From: Pinirhizobacter soli
GTDB lineage: Bacteria; Pseudomonadota; Gammaproteobacteria; Xanthomonadales; Rhodanobacteraceae
DNA length: 64,000 nt
Direction: 5' to 3'
NCBI RefSeq assembly: GCF_015905305.1
Contig: NZ_JADZLQ010000003.1
Location: 496,001 to 560,000 of the forward strand
The position numbers and the translations under genes are program-made. The number at the start of each line of letters is the position of its first letter. Position 1 is the stretch's first letter. Below are positions 8,553 to 17,509 of the stretch, in pieces. The notes beneath the pieces were generated by a model that was not told the origin of the DNA, made no database searches, and worked only from the letters and a program-made list of their open reading frames with translations.

Positions 8553-8570
8553 CGTGTGGTGGCTTTCGCG

Positions 8571-8663
8571 GGGAGGCGTCGGGTGGCATTTTTCGTCACT
8601 AAGTCCTCGTCGGGCTTCGCCCTCCTGCGGAAGCGTTCCGAAAAAAGCCACCCGACGCCTCCC
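8571..8663. repeat. Large inverted repeat between convergent genes, REP/MITE-like or bidirectional terminator
   Basis: GGGAGGCGTCGGGTGGC (8571-8587) is exactly mirrored by GCCACCCGACGCCTCCC (8647-8663). The pairing continues inward over a T-rich/A-rich tract with one mismatch, giving arms of 25 bp. The interior holds a small GGGC-TTC-GCCC hairpin. It sits between the convergent LytTR and oxidoreductase genes and has T runs on both strands, so it could terminate transcription both ways. The long arms and internal body also fit a dispersed repeat element. Confidence 0.7.
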
Positions 8664-8745
8664 TCCGGCCGCCACGGTGGGTTGTGGGGAAGAGCGATCG
8701 GCACCCATGCCTGTAGTGAGGGCGATCACTGCCCCCTCCCACTCC

Positions 8746-10137
8746 TCACCCCAGAGGTCTCAGCCCCAACGCCACCGTAGGCCAGAGCTCGGAAACGGTG
8801 GGATGGATGGGGACGGCCCAGCGCAGGTCATCGACGGTGCGGCTGGAGCTCATCATGTCCAGTACGCCATGGATGGCTTCGTCGCCGCCGATGCCCAGGA
8901 TCGCCGCACCAAGGATCAGGCGCGTCTTCGCATCGGCAATGAGCTTCATCATGCCGGTGGTCTCGCCCATTTCCGTGGCGCGGCCCACCCGTGACATCGG
9001 CCGCACCGATACAAGCACGTCGTGGCCTGCCTGACGCGCCTGCGCTTCGTTCATGCCGACGCGGCCCAGTGGCGGATCCACGTACAGCGCGTAGCCAGGG
9101 ATGCGTTGCGACAGGCGGCGGCTGTCGCCATCGAGCAGGTTCGCCGCGACGATCTCGAAATCGTTGTATGCGGTATGAGTGAATGCGCCGCGGCCATTGC
9201 AGTCGCCCAGCGCCCAGATGCCCGGGACATTGGTGGCGAGCGTGTCGTCCACCTCGATGTAGCCACGATCGTTCACGCGGATGCCGGCGGCATCCAGGCC
9301 CAGATCGTCGGTGTTCGGACGTCGTCCGGTGGCCAGCAATACATGACTGGCCAGGATGTCCGGGGCGCCCTCGGTGCAATCCACCCGGGCCGAGATGCCT
9401 TCGGCATGGGGCTTCAAGGCGATGCAGTTGGCGTTGGTCCGTACGGTGATGCCTTCGGCCTGCAGCATCTGTCTGATCGCATCGCAGATGTCGGCGTCTT
9501 CGCGGGGCAACAGGTACGGCTGCCGCTCGATCACCGTTACTTCGCTGCCGAAGCGGCGGAACATCTGGGCGAACTCAAGCCCGATGTAGCTGCCGCCGAC
9601 GATGGCCAGGTGCCGGGGCAATGTTTCCAGCTGCAGGATCGAGACATTGGTGAGGTACTGGATGTCTTCCACCCCGGGAAAGTCCGGGATCGCGGCGCGG
9701 CCTCCCACATTGAGGAATATCTGTGGCGCACGGATGCGGCGGCCGTCGACGGTAAGCGTATCCCTGGAGACAAACCTTGCATGGCCGCGGATCAGCTCGA
9801 CGCCTTCGGTATTGCCGAGCCACGTTTCATTCCCCGTTCGCGCCTTGTCGGTCACCGCATGCGCGCGGGCCATTGCCACGGGCAGGCGGAAGGGGCCCGG
9901 TGAACCCACCTCTACGCCGTATTCGGAGGCGCGCGCCACCTGGCGCGCCACCCGCGCACTGGCAACCAGGGTCTTGGTGGGCATGCAGCCGGTGTTGACG
10001 CAGGTGCCACCCACCAGCTTTCTTTCAACGATCGCCACGCGCTTGCCGGCCTGGGCCAGGCGCACGGCCAGCGAGGGGCCGGCTTGGCCGGCCCCTACGA
10101 CGATGGCGTCGAAGTCTTGCGTGGAAGACTCAGCCAT
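8746..10137 (-). CDS. FAD-dependent pyridine nucleotide-disulfide oxidoreductase (mercuric reductase-like)
   Basis: A 463-residue flavoprotein of the class I disulfide reductase family. Features in order: FAD-binding GxGxxG (VVGAGQAG, residues 14-21), redox-active disulfide GGTCVNTGC near residues 45-53, NAD(P)H-binding GGSYIGLEFAQ near 180, second FAD motif ALGDCNGRG near 310, and a dimer-interface domain ending with the HPTVSE signature whose His activates the thiolate. It lacks the extra heavy-metal domain and C-terminal Cys pair of true mercuric reductases, so the substrate is open. The chosen ATG overlaps the stop of the upstream DUF4126 gene (ATGGCTGA), suggesting coupling; a start 33 bp upstream is possible. 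Confidence 0.9.
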   Translation of the reverse strand: MAESSTQDFDAIVVGAGQAGPSLAVRLAQAGKRVAIVERKLVGGTCVNTGCMPTKTLVASARVARQVARASEYGVEVGSPGPFRLPVAMARAHAVTDKARTGNETWLGNTEGVELIRGHARFVSRDTLTVDGRRIRAPQIFLNVGGRAAIPDFPGVEDIQYLTNVSILQLETLPRHLAIVGGSYIGLEFAQMFRRFGSEVTVIERQPYLLPREDADICDAIRQMLQAEGITVRTNANCIALKPHAEGISARVDCTEGAPDILASHVLLATGRRPNTDDLGLDAAGIRVNDRGYIEVDDTLATNVPGIWALGDCNGRGAFTHTAYNDFEIVAANLLDGDSRRLSQRIPGYALYVDPPLGRVGMNEAQARQAGHDVLVSVRPMSRVGRATEMGETTGMMKLIADAKTRLILGAAILGIGGDEAIHGVLDMMSSSRTVDDLRWAVPIHPTVSELWPTVALGLRPLG

Positions 10138-10600
10138 GGCCGAGGCAGCAGACGATGGCAAGGCCGCCACCGATGGCGACGAGGTCTTCGATGATCGCGG
10201 CGGGGCGATCGCTGCCGAAGGCCCGGGCCATGCCGGCGCGCGCCGCGGCGCCGCCCAGCGTACCGATGACTGCGCCGACCACGCCGGCGATCAAGCCTGC
10301 CCACAGCACGCCGGCGGCAAGTCCCAGGGCCGCGCCGCAATAGCCGCCTACGATCACGCGGGTGGCGAACTGCACGGGTACCTTGCGGCTGGGTGTGGTC
10401 GGCAACTGGTCGGTGAACAGCTCGCCCATGGCCAATAGGGTGAAGATCCACGGCGTCCACTTCCAACCCATGAAGGCCAGCGCGGTGCCGTCGAGGTGAA
10501 CCCAGCCCAATTGCGCGGCCCAGGCCAGCACGGCGGGCGCGGTCATGGCCCGGAGGCCTGCGACGATGCCCAGGAGCAGGGCGGCGATGATCACGATCAT
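10130..10600 (-). CDS. DUF4126 domain membrane protein
   Basis: A 156-residue protein with several hydrophobic helices (about 1-20, 50-66, 82-115 and 140-153) and Gly/Ala-rich spacing typical of DUF4126 (GLRAMTAPAVLAWAA near the start, GKWTPW-like segment in the middle). Function of the family is unknown. GAGGAA upstream of the ATG is a strong ribosome site. Its last codons overlap the first codons of the oxidoreductase gene, so the two form a two-gene unit. Confidence 0.85.
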   Translation of the reverse strand: MIVIIAALLLGIVAGLRAMTAPAVLAWAAQLGWVHLDGTALAFMGWKWTPWIFTLLAMGELFTDQLPTTPSRKVPVQFATRVIVGGYCGAALGLAAGVLWAGLIAGVVGAVIGTLGGAAARAGMARAFGSDRPAAIIEDLVAIGGGLAIVCCLGHG

Positions 10601-10671
10601 GGCGTTTCCTCGCGGCTATGTTGTCGTTGCAGTCTACATGCCGGCGCGGAGCCTTAGGATCCTCCAATTGG

Positions 10672-12921
10672 TCAGAATTCCAGCCGGTAGGTCACCTTCA
10701 CCAGCGCCTGTTCAACCTGGCGCAGGTCGAAGCTGTGGCGGAAATTCCCGCTGGCGTCGGTAGTGGCCGGATCATCGTCATAGCCGCCGCGGTTGTAGAC
10801 GATGTAGAGGTCCGACAGCGGTGCGAACTCGTAGCGGTAGCGAATCTGGAAGCCCAGGTTACGCACGCCGAAGTCGGATACCGGCTCATCGGAGGGAATC
10901 CTGCCGCCGTCGGGCGTCACTTCATAGGCCTGGCGAAGGTGCGCGCCCACGCCCAGCGCCTGCAATCTCATGCGCAGTTCCTGGTTGCCGCCGAAGTTCA
11001 GATTGATGCCCGAGTCCAGGCCGATGGTGCGGCCGTCGAAGGCGCCCACCAGGTTGCCATCTCCCTTGTCCTTGCCCTGCCAGATCGTCCAGTACGGGTC
11101 CGACTCATAGCTGGCGCCGGTAAAGAAGCTCAGTGCGTCGTTCACATAGAACGTGGGGGTGAACTTGAACATGTAGCCCAGCCGGTGCGCGCCGGTAATC
11201 GGGTTGCCGGTAATTTCGCCCTTCGATTCGAAGCTCCAGTTACCCACGCGCGGGCGGGTCCGCTGGTACATCAACGTGACGTTGGGCGGAAGCCGCATCG
11301 GGTTGCCACCGCGGGTGAGGATGTCGTCATAGGCCGCGGCGTCGATGTTCAACTGCCAGATCTCCTCGCCGCCATCGCGGCGGAGGCTGTCGCGGATGAT
11401 GCGCAGCTGGCGTTCGATGTTCAGCCCCTGGGTGTTGTCCGAGGCGATGATGCGGTAGTGCCAGGTGTGCGAGGAGTACGCCGAATCGGCGGGCAGGCCG
11501 GTGATCCGCTGCCTCACTTCATAGTGCAGGTAGCCGAACGCGTTGCGCGGCAGGTAACCGAGGTCGTTGAGCTCAAGGTGGTTGCCGAAGTACATGCCCA
11601 GCCATTGCTGGCTCCATACCGGGGTCATCTCGTAGTCGGCCACGGTGGTGGCGCCCAGCCCCGAGGATCCCTTCCCCGGCTCGTCGATCTTGCTGCCCAC
11701 GATATTGCTGGTGATCGAGAAATGATCGGTGGGCTTCCAGCGATGGTCGATGCCCAGCACGTTGGCCTCGCGGTCATCGTATGGGTCGCTCACGTGGGTT
11801 GCCAGCATGCCAAGGCTCTGGTCGCCGTAGTCCTGCAGCAGGCGCAACGCACCGAAGGTACGCCCTTCGTCGCCCTTCTCCTGCGCGGCGAACACACCGT
11901 AGCTGGTGCTGCCCAGGCTGCCATTGAGCTTCACGGCGCCGGCGATGTCCGCAGGTCCGGTGCCGTCGGGCTTCAGGCCACCCACGCGGCGCGTGTACAC
12001 CAGCTGGGTGTAGTCCTCGAGCATGCTGAAGTCGAAGATGCCCTGGTTCTCGGTGAAGAACGGCCGCTTATCGGTGAAGAAGGTCTCTTCGGGGGTGAAA
12101 TTCACCACCAGGTCGTCGCTCTCCACCTGGCCGAAGTCTGGGTTGATGGTGGCGGTGAGCTGGGTTTGGCCATTGGGCTTCCAAACCACGTCCGCGCTCT
12201 GCTGGAACGAGGTGCCGCCGTGGACGCGGTCGTTGGTGGCCACCAGATAGGGCGTTACCGCGAACAACGACTGCGAATAGGCCGGCAATTCGACCTTGGC
12301 GAAGTCCGACAGGAACCTGGGCCGGTCCACGCTTGCGGTGGGCCACGCCATGCGCTCGCCGCTATAGGCGACCACGCGGTCCAGGTACAGGCCGATCGTG
12401 CGGGTGCCGGTGGATACCGAGCGCATCGGCGCGATGTACCAGGGAATGAGCACCTCCACCGACCAGCCGTCGGCGTCCTGCGTGGTGGCACTGTCCCAGC
12501 GGCCGTCCCAGTCGTAGCTGAAGGTATTCTCGCCGGTGATGATTTCATCGGCGACACCGCCGGTCGATGTCACCTCGAAGTCATAGCCGGTGCGGCCATC
12601 GCCGTTGAAATCGATCATCACGTTGATGCGATCGACCAGGGCTTCCTCGTCCCTGCGTGTGTGCTGCGTGGTGCGCGGCACGCCGGCCGGCTGGGTGGCG
12701 CGGATGGCGATCGCCAGGCCCTTGGGCGTGGACATGATCCAGGCTTCGGTGGGCAGGCTGCCGGGGTTTCGGGTCAGTGGCTGCGTATCGCGAAAGTCGG
12801 TGATGTGGCGGGCACCGGCCCATTCGGCGGGATCGATGTGGCCATCGATCTGGATATCCGTGGCGGCGGCGGTTCCGACCGCCAGAAGCAGCACGATGAG
12901 AACGAAAAGGCGGAAGAACAT
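10672..12921 (-). CDS. Secreted DUF5916 protein with N-terminal CBM9-like domain
   Basis: A 749-residue protein with a signal peptide (residues 1-21, ending AAAT). A carbohydrate-binding family 9/DOMON-like domain (about 22-200; IDGHIDPAEWAGARHITDF) is followed by a long beta-rich C-terminal part with the DUF5916 motif (FTPEETFFTDKRPFFTENQG near 275-295). The alternating aromatic/polar strands and the C-terminal residue Phe suggest an outer-membrane beta barrel. Family function is not established. No neighbour explains its role; the gene stands alone between the DUF4126 unit and the divergent multicopper oxidase. Confidence 0.85.
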   Translation of the reverse strand: MFFRLFVLIVLLLAVGTAAATDIQIDGHIDPAEWAGARHITDFRDTQPLTRNPGSLPTEAWIMSTPKGLAIAIRATQPAGVPRTTQHTRRDEEALVDRINVMIDFNGDGRTGYDFEVTSTGGVADEIITGENTFSYDWDGRWDSATTQDADGWSVEVLIPWYIAPMRSVSTGTRTIGLYLDRVVAYSGERMAWPTASVDRPRFLSDFAKVELPAYSQSLFAVTPYLVATNDRVHGGTSFQQSADVVWKPNGQTQLTATINPDFGQVESDDLVVNFTPEETFFTDKRPFFTENQGIFDFSMLEDYTQLVYTRRVGGLKPDGTGPADIAGAVKLNGSLGSTSYGVFAAQEKGDEGRTFGALRLLQDYGDQSLGMLATHVSDPYDDREANVLGIDHRWKPTDHFSITSNIVGSKIDEPGKGSSGLGATTVADYEMTPVWSQQWLGMYFGNHLELNDLGYLPRNAFGYLHYEVRQRITGLPADSAYSSHTWHYRIIASDNTQGLNIERQLRIIRDSLRRDGGEEIWQLNIDAAAYDDILTRGGNPMRLPPNVTLMYQRTRPRVGNWSFESKGEITGNPITGAHRLGYMFKFTPTFYVNDALSFFTGASYESDPYWTIWQGKDKGDGNLVGAFDGRTIGLDSGINLNFGGNQELRMRLQALGVGAHLRQAYEVTPDGGRIPSDEPVSDFGVRNLGFQIRYRYEFAPLSDLYIVYNRGGYDDDPATTDASGNFRHSFDLRQVEQALVKVTYRLEF

Positions 12922-13064
12922 GCGGCATCCATGGGGAAAACTCCTGCCATAGGATGAGCGCCGCGCGTAAAAGGTTACGCATGACTGATGACCTAGATTG
13001 CAATGTCCTTGTCATTTGGGCGACCTACGGTGGTCTGCTCGACAGGCAATGAACGATATTCCCC

Positions 13065-14708
13065 ATGGATAATTCCCGACGCCGTTTCCTGGGCGTCGCC
13101 GGCGGACTCGCCGGTGCATGCGTTTTCGTCGATGCATTCCGCATGGCCCAGGCGATGGATATGCCGATGGCCATGCCGATGAAGCAACGGATGGCCATGC
13201 CGGCCCTGGCCGCGCCGAACGTGCCGCTGGTGAACCCGGTGACCATGGCCAGGTTCGTCGATGCCTTGCCGGTGCCGCCCATCGCCGTGCCCACGGGCAA
13301 GCACACCCACCCCGCGTTCGGAGGCCGGCAGTTGCCGTTCTACCGCATGCCGATGCGGGCATTCAGTGCCAAGGTGCACCGGGACCTGCCGCCGACACCA
13401 CAGTGGGGTTACGCAGGGTCCACACCCGGGCCCACCATCGTCACCCGCCGCGGCGAGCCGGTACTGGTGGAATGGGCCAACGAGCTTCCCACCCGGCATT
13501 TCCTGCCCATCGACCACGGTATTCATGGTGCAGAGAAATCAAAACCCGACGTCCGCACCATCACCCACGTGCACGGCGCGCGTGTTTCCGCGCCGAACGA
13601 CGGCTGGCCTGAAGACTGGTACGTGCCGGGCAAGTCATTGACCGCCCTCTACCCGGGCGATCAGGACGCCACCACTTTGTGGTATCACGATCACGCCATG
13701 GGCATCACGCGGCTGAACATCTACGCGGGCCTCTTCGGCAGCTTTCATGTGCACGACGACGACGAGGAAGCCTTAGGGCTGCCCTCGGGCGAGTTCGACA
13801 TTCCGCTGATGCTCTACGACCGCCTGCTCGCCAAGAGCGGCAAGCTTTATTACCCGGTATCGGAAGATCCCGAGGCGCCCTGGGTGTCCGAATGCCGCGG
13901 CGACGCGGTGTTGTGCAACGGCAAGCTATATCCCTATCTTGAAGTGGAGCCGCGCCGCTATCGCTTGCGGCTGATCAATGCTGCCAATACCAGCTTCTTC
14001 AATCTGTCGCTGTCACACGGCAAGCCGTTCCAGCAGGTCGGCAGCGACCAGGGGCTCTTGTCCGCCCCGACCGATCGTCTGAGTATCGAACTTTACCCAG
14101 CCGAACGCGCCGAGGTGATCGTCGACTTCAGCGCTTACGCAGGCCAGTCGGTGCAGCTACGCCAGCAGGCCGATGGCATCGTGGAGTTCCGCGTTCGTGC
14201 CAAGGGTCGCCGCGATACCTCGGTGGTGCCGGCCGCGTTGCGCCCCGTCCAGCGCATCGATCCATCCACGGCTGTGCAGGATCGCGTGCTTGCCCTGGGC
14301 GAACAGGACGATTCGGGCGGCAATCCGATGACGATGTTGCTCGATGGCAAGATGTGGAGCGATCCCATCAGCGAAAAACCGAAGAAGGGCACGGTTGAAA
14401 CCTGGACGTTCGTCAACGTGACGGGCGACGCGCACCCCATCCACCTGCACCTTGTGCGTTTCCAGGTCGTCGAGCGTCGCCCGTTCGATCTCTACGCATG
14501 GAACGCCCGCAAGGAATTGAAGTTCACCGGACCTTCAATACCACCGGCCGCGCACGAAGCCGGCTGGAAAGATACCGTGCGCTGCGACCCCGGCATGGTC
14601 ACCCGCATCATCACGCGCTTCGACGGCGAGCCAGGCAAATACGTCTGGCACTGCCACTACCTCGAGCACGAAGACAACGAAATGATGCGCCCCTACGAAC
14701 TCGTCTGA
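13065..14708 (+). CDS. Tat-exported multicopper oxidase (CotA/bilirubin-oxidase type)
   Basis: A 547-residue oxidase with a twin-arginine signal (NSRRRFLGVAGG, residues 3-14) and a Met-rich stretch just after the expected cleavage region (MDMPMAMPMKQRMAMPA, about 30-46), which may bind Cu(I). All four copper motifs are present: HVHG at 168, WYHDHAMG at 206-213, HPIHLH at 457-462 and HCHYLEHEDNEMM at 529-541, with the axial Met of the type 1 site. It should oxidise phenols, metals or bilirubin-like substrates with reduction of O2 to water in the periplasm. The ribosome site is weak. A large inverted repeat ends the gene. Confidence 0.93.
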   Translation: MDNSRRRFLGVAGGLAGACVFVDAFRMAQAMDMPMAMPMKQRMAMPALAAPNVPLVNPVTMARFVDALPVPPIAVPTGKHTHPAFGGRQLPFYRMPMRAFSAKVHRDLPPTPQWGYAGSTPGPTIVTRRGEPVLVEWANELPTRHFLPIDHGIHGAEKSKPDVRTITHVHGARVSAPNDGWPEDWYVPGKSLTALYPGDQDATTLWYHDHAMGITRLNIYAGLFGSFHVHDDDEEALGLPSGEFDIPLMLYDRLLAKSGKLYYPVSEDPEAPWVSECRGDAVLCNGKLYPYLEVEPRRYRLRLINAANTSFFNLSLSHGKPFQQVGSDQGLLSAPTDRLSIELYPAERAEVIVDFSAYAGQSVQLRQQADGIVEFRVRAKGRRDTSVVPAALRPVQRIDPSTAVQDRVLALGEQDDSGGNPMTMLLDGKMWSDPISEKPKKGTVETWTFVNVTGDAHPIHLHLVRFQVVERRPFDLYAWNARKELKFTGPSIPPAAHEAGWKDTVRCDPGMVTRIITRFDGEPGKYVWHCHYLEHEDNEMMRPYELV

Positions 14709-14719
14709 GCCTTCCGAAC

Positions 14720-14788
14720 CCCACTAGGGGTCAGAGTCATAGTGCGCGCGCGGTGTGCGCTATGACTCTGACCCCTAGTGGGTTTTTT
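14720..14788. repeat. 23-bp perfect inverted repeat with T run (REP-like element acting as terminator)
   Basis: CCCACTAGGGGTCAGAGTC... at 14720-14742 is perfectly mirrored at 14760-14782, with a 17-base GC-rich loop, and is followed by six T residues. It lies 11 bases after the oxidase stop. It would form a very stable hairpin able to end transcription. The AGGGGTCAGAGTCAT core resembles hairpins seen as dispersed repeats near REP-associated transposases in proteobacteria; that comparison is from memory. Confidence 0.75.
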
Positions 14789-14977
14789 GTTGCGGTGGTA
14801 ACGATTGTTCGCAATTTCTTGCGTTGACACGTGAACGTCATCACGTCCTCACGCATTGTCGCGTGAGTGCCAACGATTCGTCATGTGCGAGGTAGAAGCT
14901 CACGGCGGTCGACAGGGCACCCACAACCTTTGTCGACAAGAATCAGGGGGAAGACTTCCAGTAGGGAGAGATTCACA

Positions 14978-17011
14978 ATGGTTACATCGTTGCGCCGCAC
15001 GCGGCTTTTGCCGCTGTTGATCGGTGCGCTTTCCGTCGGCCTCGCCGGCGTCGTCAGCGCCCAAGACACCACGCCCGACCACGACGCACAGTTCCGCCAG
15101 AATGTGCCCGTGGCTCCCTTCAAGAACCACGTTGGCCTTCCCGGCGGCGTCGTCGTATTGCACAAGCCGGGCCAGGGCCAGGACAACAGCGGTAACACCG
15201 CTACCCCGATCAAGCACGTGATCCTGCTGATCGGTGAAAACCGCACGTTCGACCACGTCTATGGCACGTACACCCCGCCGAAGGGGCAGTCGGTGGACAA
15301 CCTGTTGTCCAAGGGCATCGTCAATGCCGACGGTACACCGGGCCCGAACGTGGACCTCGCCACGCAGTTCATGGCCTCGAGCACCGGCAAGTTCGACATG
15401 TCGCCGAAGAAGGCCGGCAAGTACAAGACGCTTCCGCAGATGAACACCGGTGGCGCACCCACCGCGGCACCGTTCGCTTCAGCGGCGCAGGCGGAGGCCA
15501 TCGAGCCCGCACTGCCTACGGGCACCTACGACATGCTCGCTGCCGGCGGCACTGGCCTCCCGAACGGCGTGGTCGATACCCGTTTCCCGGCCAAGCTTCC
15601 CAACGCGCCGGTCGACATGCATGCATCGATCAGCTACGACGCCTACGCCAACAGCCCCGTGCATCGCTTCTTCCAGATGTGGCAGCAGCTCGATTGCGAC
15701 ACCAAGGTCGCCACCGCCGCCAACCCCAGCGGCTGTCGCAACGATCTGTTCCCGTGGGTTGAAACCACCATGGGCGCGGGTAACAACGGCGCTCCGCTGC
15801 CGGCGAACTTCACCGACGAAAGCACCGGTGAAGGCTCCACCGCCATGCAGTTCCTGAACATGGCCCAGGGCGATGCACCTTACTTCAAGAAGCTGGCCCA
15901 GAAGTATGCGTTGAGCGACAACTTCCACCAGTCGGTGATGGGCGGCACCGGTGCCAACCACATCATGCTGGGCTTCGGTAACCTGATCTACTACGCCGAC
16001 GCCAACGGCAATCCCGCCACGCCGCCGGAAAACCAGATCGAGAATCCTGACTCACAGTTCGGCACCAACAACTGGTGGGTGCAGGACGGCTACGGTGGTG
16101 GTTCGTACGTCAATTGCGCTGACGAAAGCCAGCCGGGCGTGAAGCAGATCAAGAACTACCTGCGCTCACTGCCGTACCTGACGTTCAAGGGTGCCGACTG
16201 CAAGGCCAAGGCCTACTATCTGGTGAACAACTACAACCCGGGTTACCTGGGTGACGGCACGCCGGCCCCGCTGGGCGCCGACCAATTCACCATCCCGCCG
16301 ACCACGCAGGAAAACCTGGCGCTGCTTCTGGAGAAGCACCACGTTTCCTGGAAGTACTACGGTGAAGGCTTCGATACCGGCAAGGAAGACGGCGAGGCCG
16401 GTACCTTCTGCAACATCTGCGATCCGTTCCTGTACTCCACCCAGGTCATGACCAACCCGGAACTGCGGGCCAAGAACCAGGACATCAACGACCTGTACAA
16501 CGACATCCAGAACAACACGCTGCCGGCGGTATCCATCGCCAAGCCGGACGCCATCCTCGATGGCCACCCGGCTTCGTCGAAGCTGGACCTGTTCGAAGGC
16601 TACGTGCGCAAGATCGTGGAAATGGCCGAAGCCAACCCGAAGGTGTGGGACGACACCGTGATCATGGTGACCTTCGATGAAGGTGGCGGCTACTACGATT
16701 CGGGCTACATCCAGCCGATCGACTTCTTCGGCGACGGCACGCGCATCCCGCTGCTGGTGGTGTCGAAGTACTCCCTCGGCGGCAAGGTCGTGCACACGTA
16801 CTACGACCATGTCTCGTTCGACAAATTCGTCGAGGCCAACTGGAACCTGAAGGACCAGATCTCCGGCCGCAGCCGCGACAACCTGCCTAACCCGGTGGCG
16901 TTCAAGAAGAACCCGTATGTACCGGTGAACGCACCGGCCATCGGCAACCTCATGGACATGTTCAACTTCACCAAGAAGGATGTCAGCGACACCACCGCGA
17001 TCGTCGACTGA
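14978..17011 (+). CDS. Secreted phosphoesterase (acid phosphatase/phospholipase C family)
   Basis: A 677-residue precursor with a signal peptide (residues 1-28, ending GVVSAQ). The phosphoesterase family (PF04185) core begins with IKHVILLIGENRTFDHVYGT near residues 75-95, where Glu, Asn and Thr form the metal/nucleophile site. It ends with MVTFDEGGGYYDSG near 565 and TRIPLLVVS then YDHVSFDKFVEANW near 590-625. The family includes AcpA-like acid phosphatases and non-specific phospholipases C, which release phosphate or split phospholipids outside the cell. AGGGAGAG precedes the ATG; a start 111 bp upstream would lengthen the protein before the signal peptide and is unlikely. A terminator follows. 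Confidence 0.9.
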   Translation: MVTSLRRTRLLPLLIGALSVGLAGVVSAQDTTPDHDAQFRQNVPVAPFKNHVGLPGGVVVLHKPGQGQDNSGNTATPIKHVILLIGENRTFDHVYGTYTPPKGQSVDNLLSKGIVNADGTPGPNVDLATQFMASSTGKFDMSPKKAGKYKTLPQMNTGGAPTAAPFASAAQAEAIEPALPTGTYDMLAAGGTGLPNGVVDTRFPAKLPNAPVDMHASISYDAYANSPVHRFFQMWQQLDCDTKVATAANPSGCRNDLFPWVETTMGAGNNGAPLPANFTDESTGEGSTAMQFLNMAQGDAPYFKKLAQKYALSDNFHQSVMGGTGANHIMLGFGNLIYYADANGNPATPPENQIENPDSQFGTNNWWVQDGYGGGSYVNCADESQPGVKQIKNYLRSLPYLTFKGADCKAKAYYLVNNYNPGYLGDGTPAPLGADQFTIPPTTQENLALLLEKHHVSWKYYGEGFDTGKEDGEAGTFCNICDPFLYSTQVMTNPELRAKNQDINDLYNDIQNNTLPAVSIAKPDAILDGHPASSKLDLFEGYVRKIVEMAEANPKVWDDTVIMVTFDEGGGYYDSGYIQPIDFFGDGTRIPLLVVSKYSLGGKVVHTYYDHVSFDKFVEANWNLKDQISGRSRDNLPNPVAFKKNPYVPVNAPAIGNLMDMFNFTKKDVSDTTAIVD

Positions 17012-17036
17012 TCGCTTAGGGTTCGCTCGATACCGA

Positions 17037-17064
17037 CCCTGCCCGCGCAAGCGGGCAGGGTTTT
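17037..17064 (+). terminator. Rho-independent terminator after the phosphoesterase gene
   Basis: A perfect 10-bp stem CCCTGCCCGC/GCGGGCAGGG with a GCAA tetraloop is followed by TTTT. It lies 26 bases after the phosphoesterase stop and just before the next ribosome site. Confidence 0.93.
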
Positions 17065-17083
17065 CGTGTTTGCAAGGAGTCCA

Positions 17084-17509
17084 ATGATGATGAAGCTGTT
17101 CCTCCCCGCCGCATGCGTGCTCACCATGGCCGCGGCCATGCCTGTCCACGCGGATCCCGGTGACTTCGGCGCCATGCCAGGGCTATGGAAGATCCAGGTG
17201 CGGCACGTGGCCAACGGCAAGGTGGGTGCACCACAAGTGCAATGGCATTGCGTGGATGAAGGCGCCGATCCGTGGACCACGTTCGCTGCGTGGACGCCGG
17301 CGGAGGGCGAATGCACGGCCACCGACCAGCATCGCCGCAGCACGTCGCTGGCATGGAAGCTCAGCTGCAAGGCGGCTCCTGCAGCCACCGCGCATGTGGA
17401 TTTCGACAGCGCCAAGCACTACACCGGCAGCGTCACGGTCGAAGGCCGAGGCGAGATTACCCAGGTGGAGGGTGACCGTTACGCCGCCTGCACCAGTCCA
17501 CAAGACTAA
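17084..17509 (+). CDS. Small exported protein, DUF3617-like
   Basis: A 141-residue protein with a signal peptide (residues 1-23, ending VHAD). The mature part starts with a MPGLWKIQV segment and has paired cysteines (WHCVDEG, GECTATD, KLSCKAA, YAACTS), resembling DUF3617 periplasmic proteins of unknown function. AAGGAG sits just upstream of the first of three adjacent ATG codons. It follows the terminator of the phosphoesterase gene, so it is probably a separate unit. Its stop overlaps the patatin gene stop by four bases on the other strand. Confidence 0.65.
   Translation: MMMKLFLPAACVLTMAAAMPVHADPGDFGAMPGLWKIQVRHVANGKVGAPQVQWHCVDEGADPWTTFAAWTPAEGECTATDQHRRSTSLAWKLSCKAAPAATAHVDFDSAKHYTGSVTVEGRGEITQVEGDRYAACTSPQD

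Noticed and set aside
8746-10137. Mercuric reductase (merA)
   Set aside because: The heavy-metal-binding N-terminal domain and the C-terminal cysteine pair are missing, and no other mer genes are present.
10618-12957. Long open frame antisense to the DUF5916 gene
   Set aside because: Translation resembles reverse-frame composition (Val/Ala/Gly/His-rich), has no signal peptide or motif, and the opposite strand is well supported.
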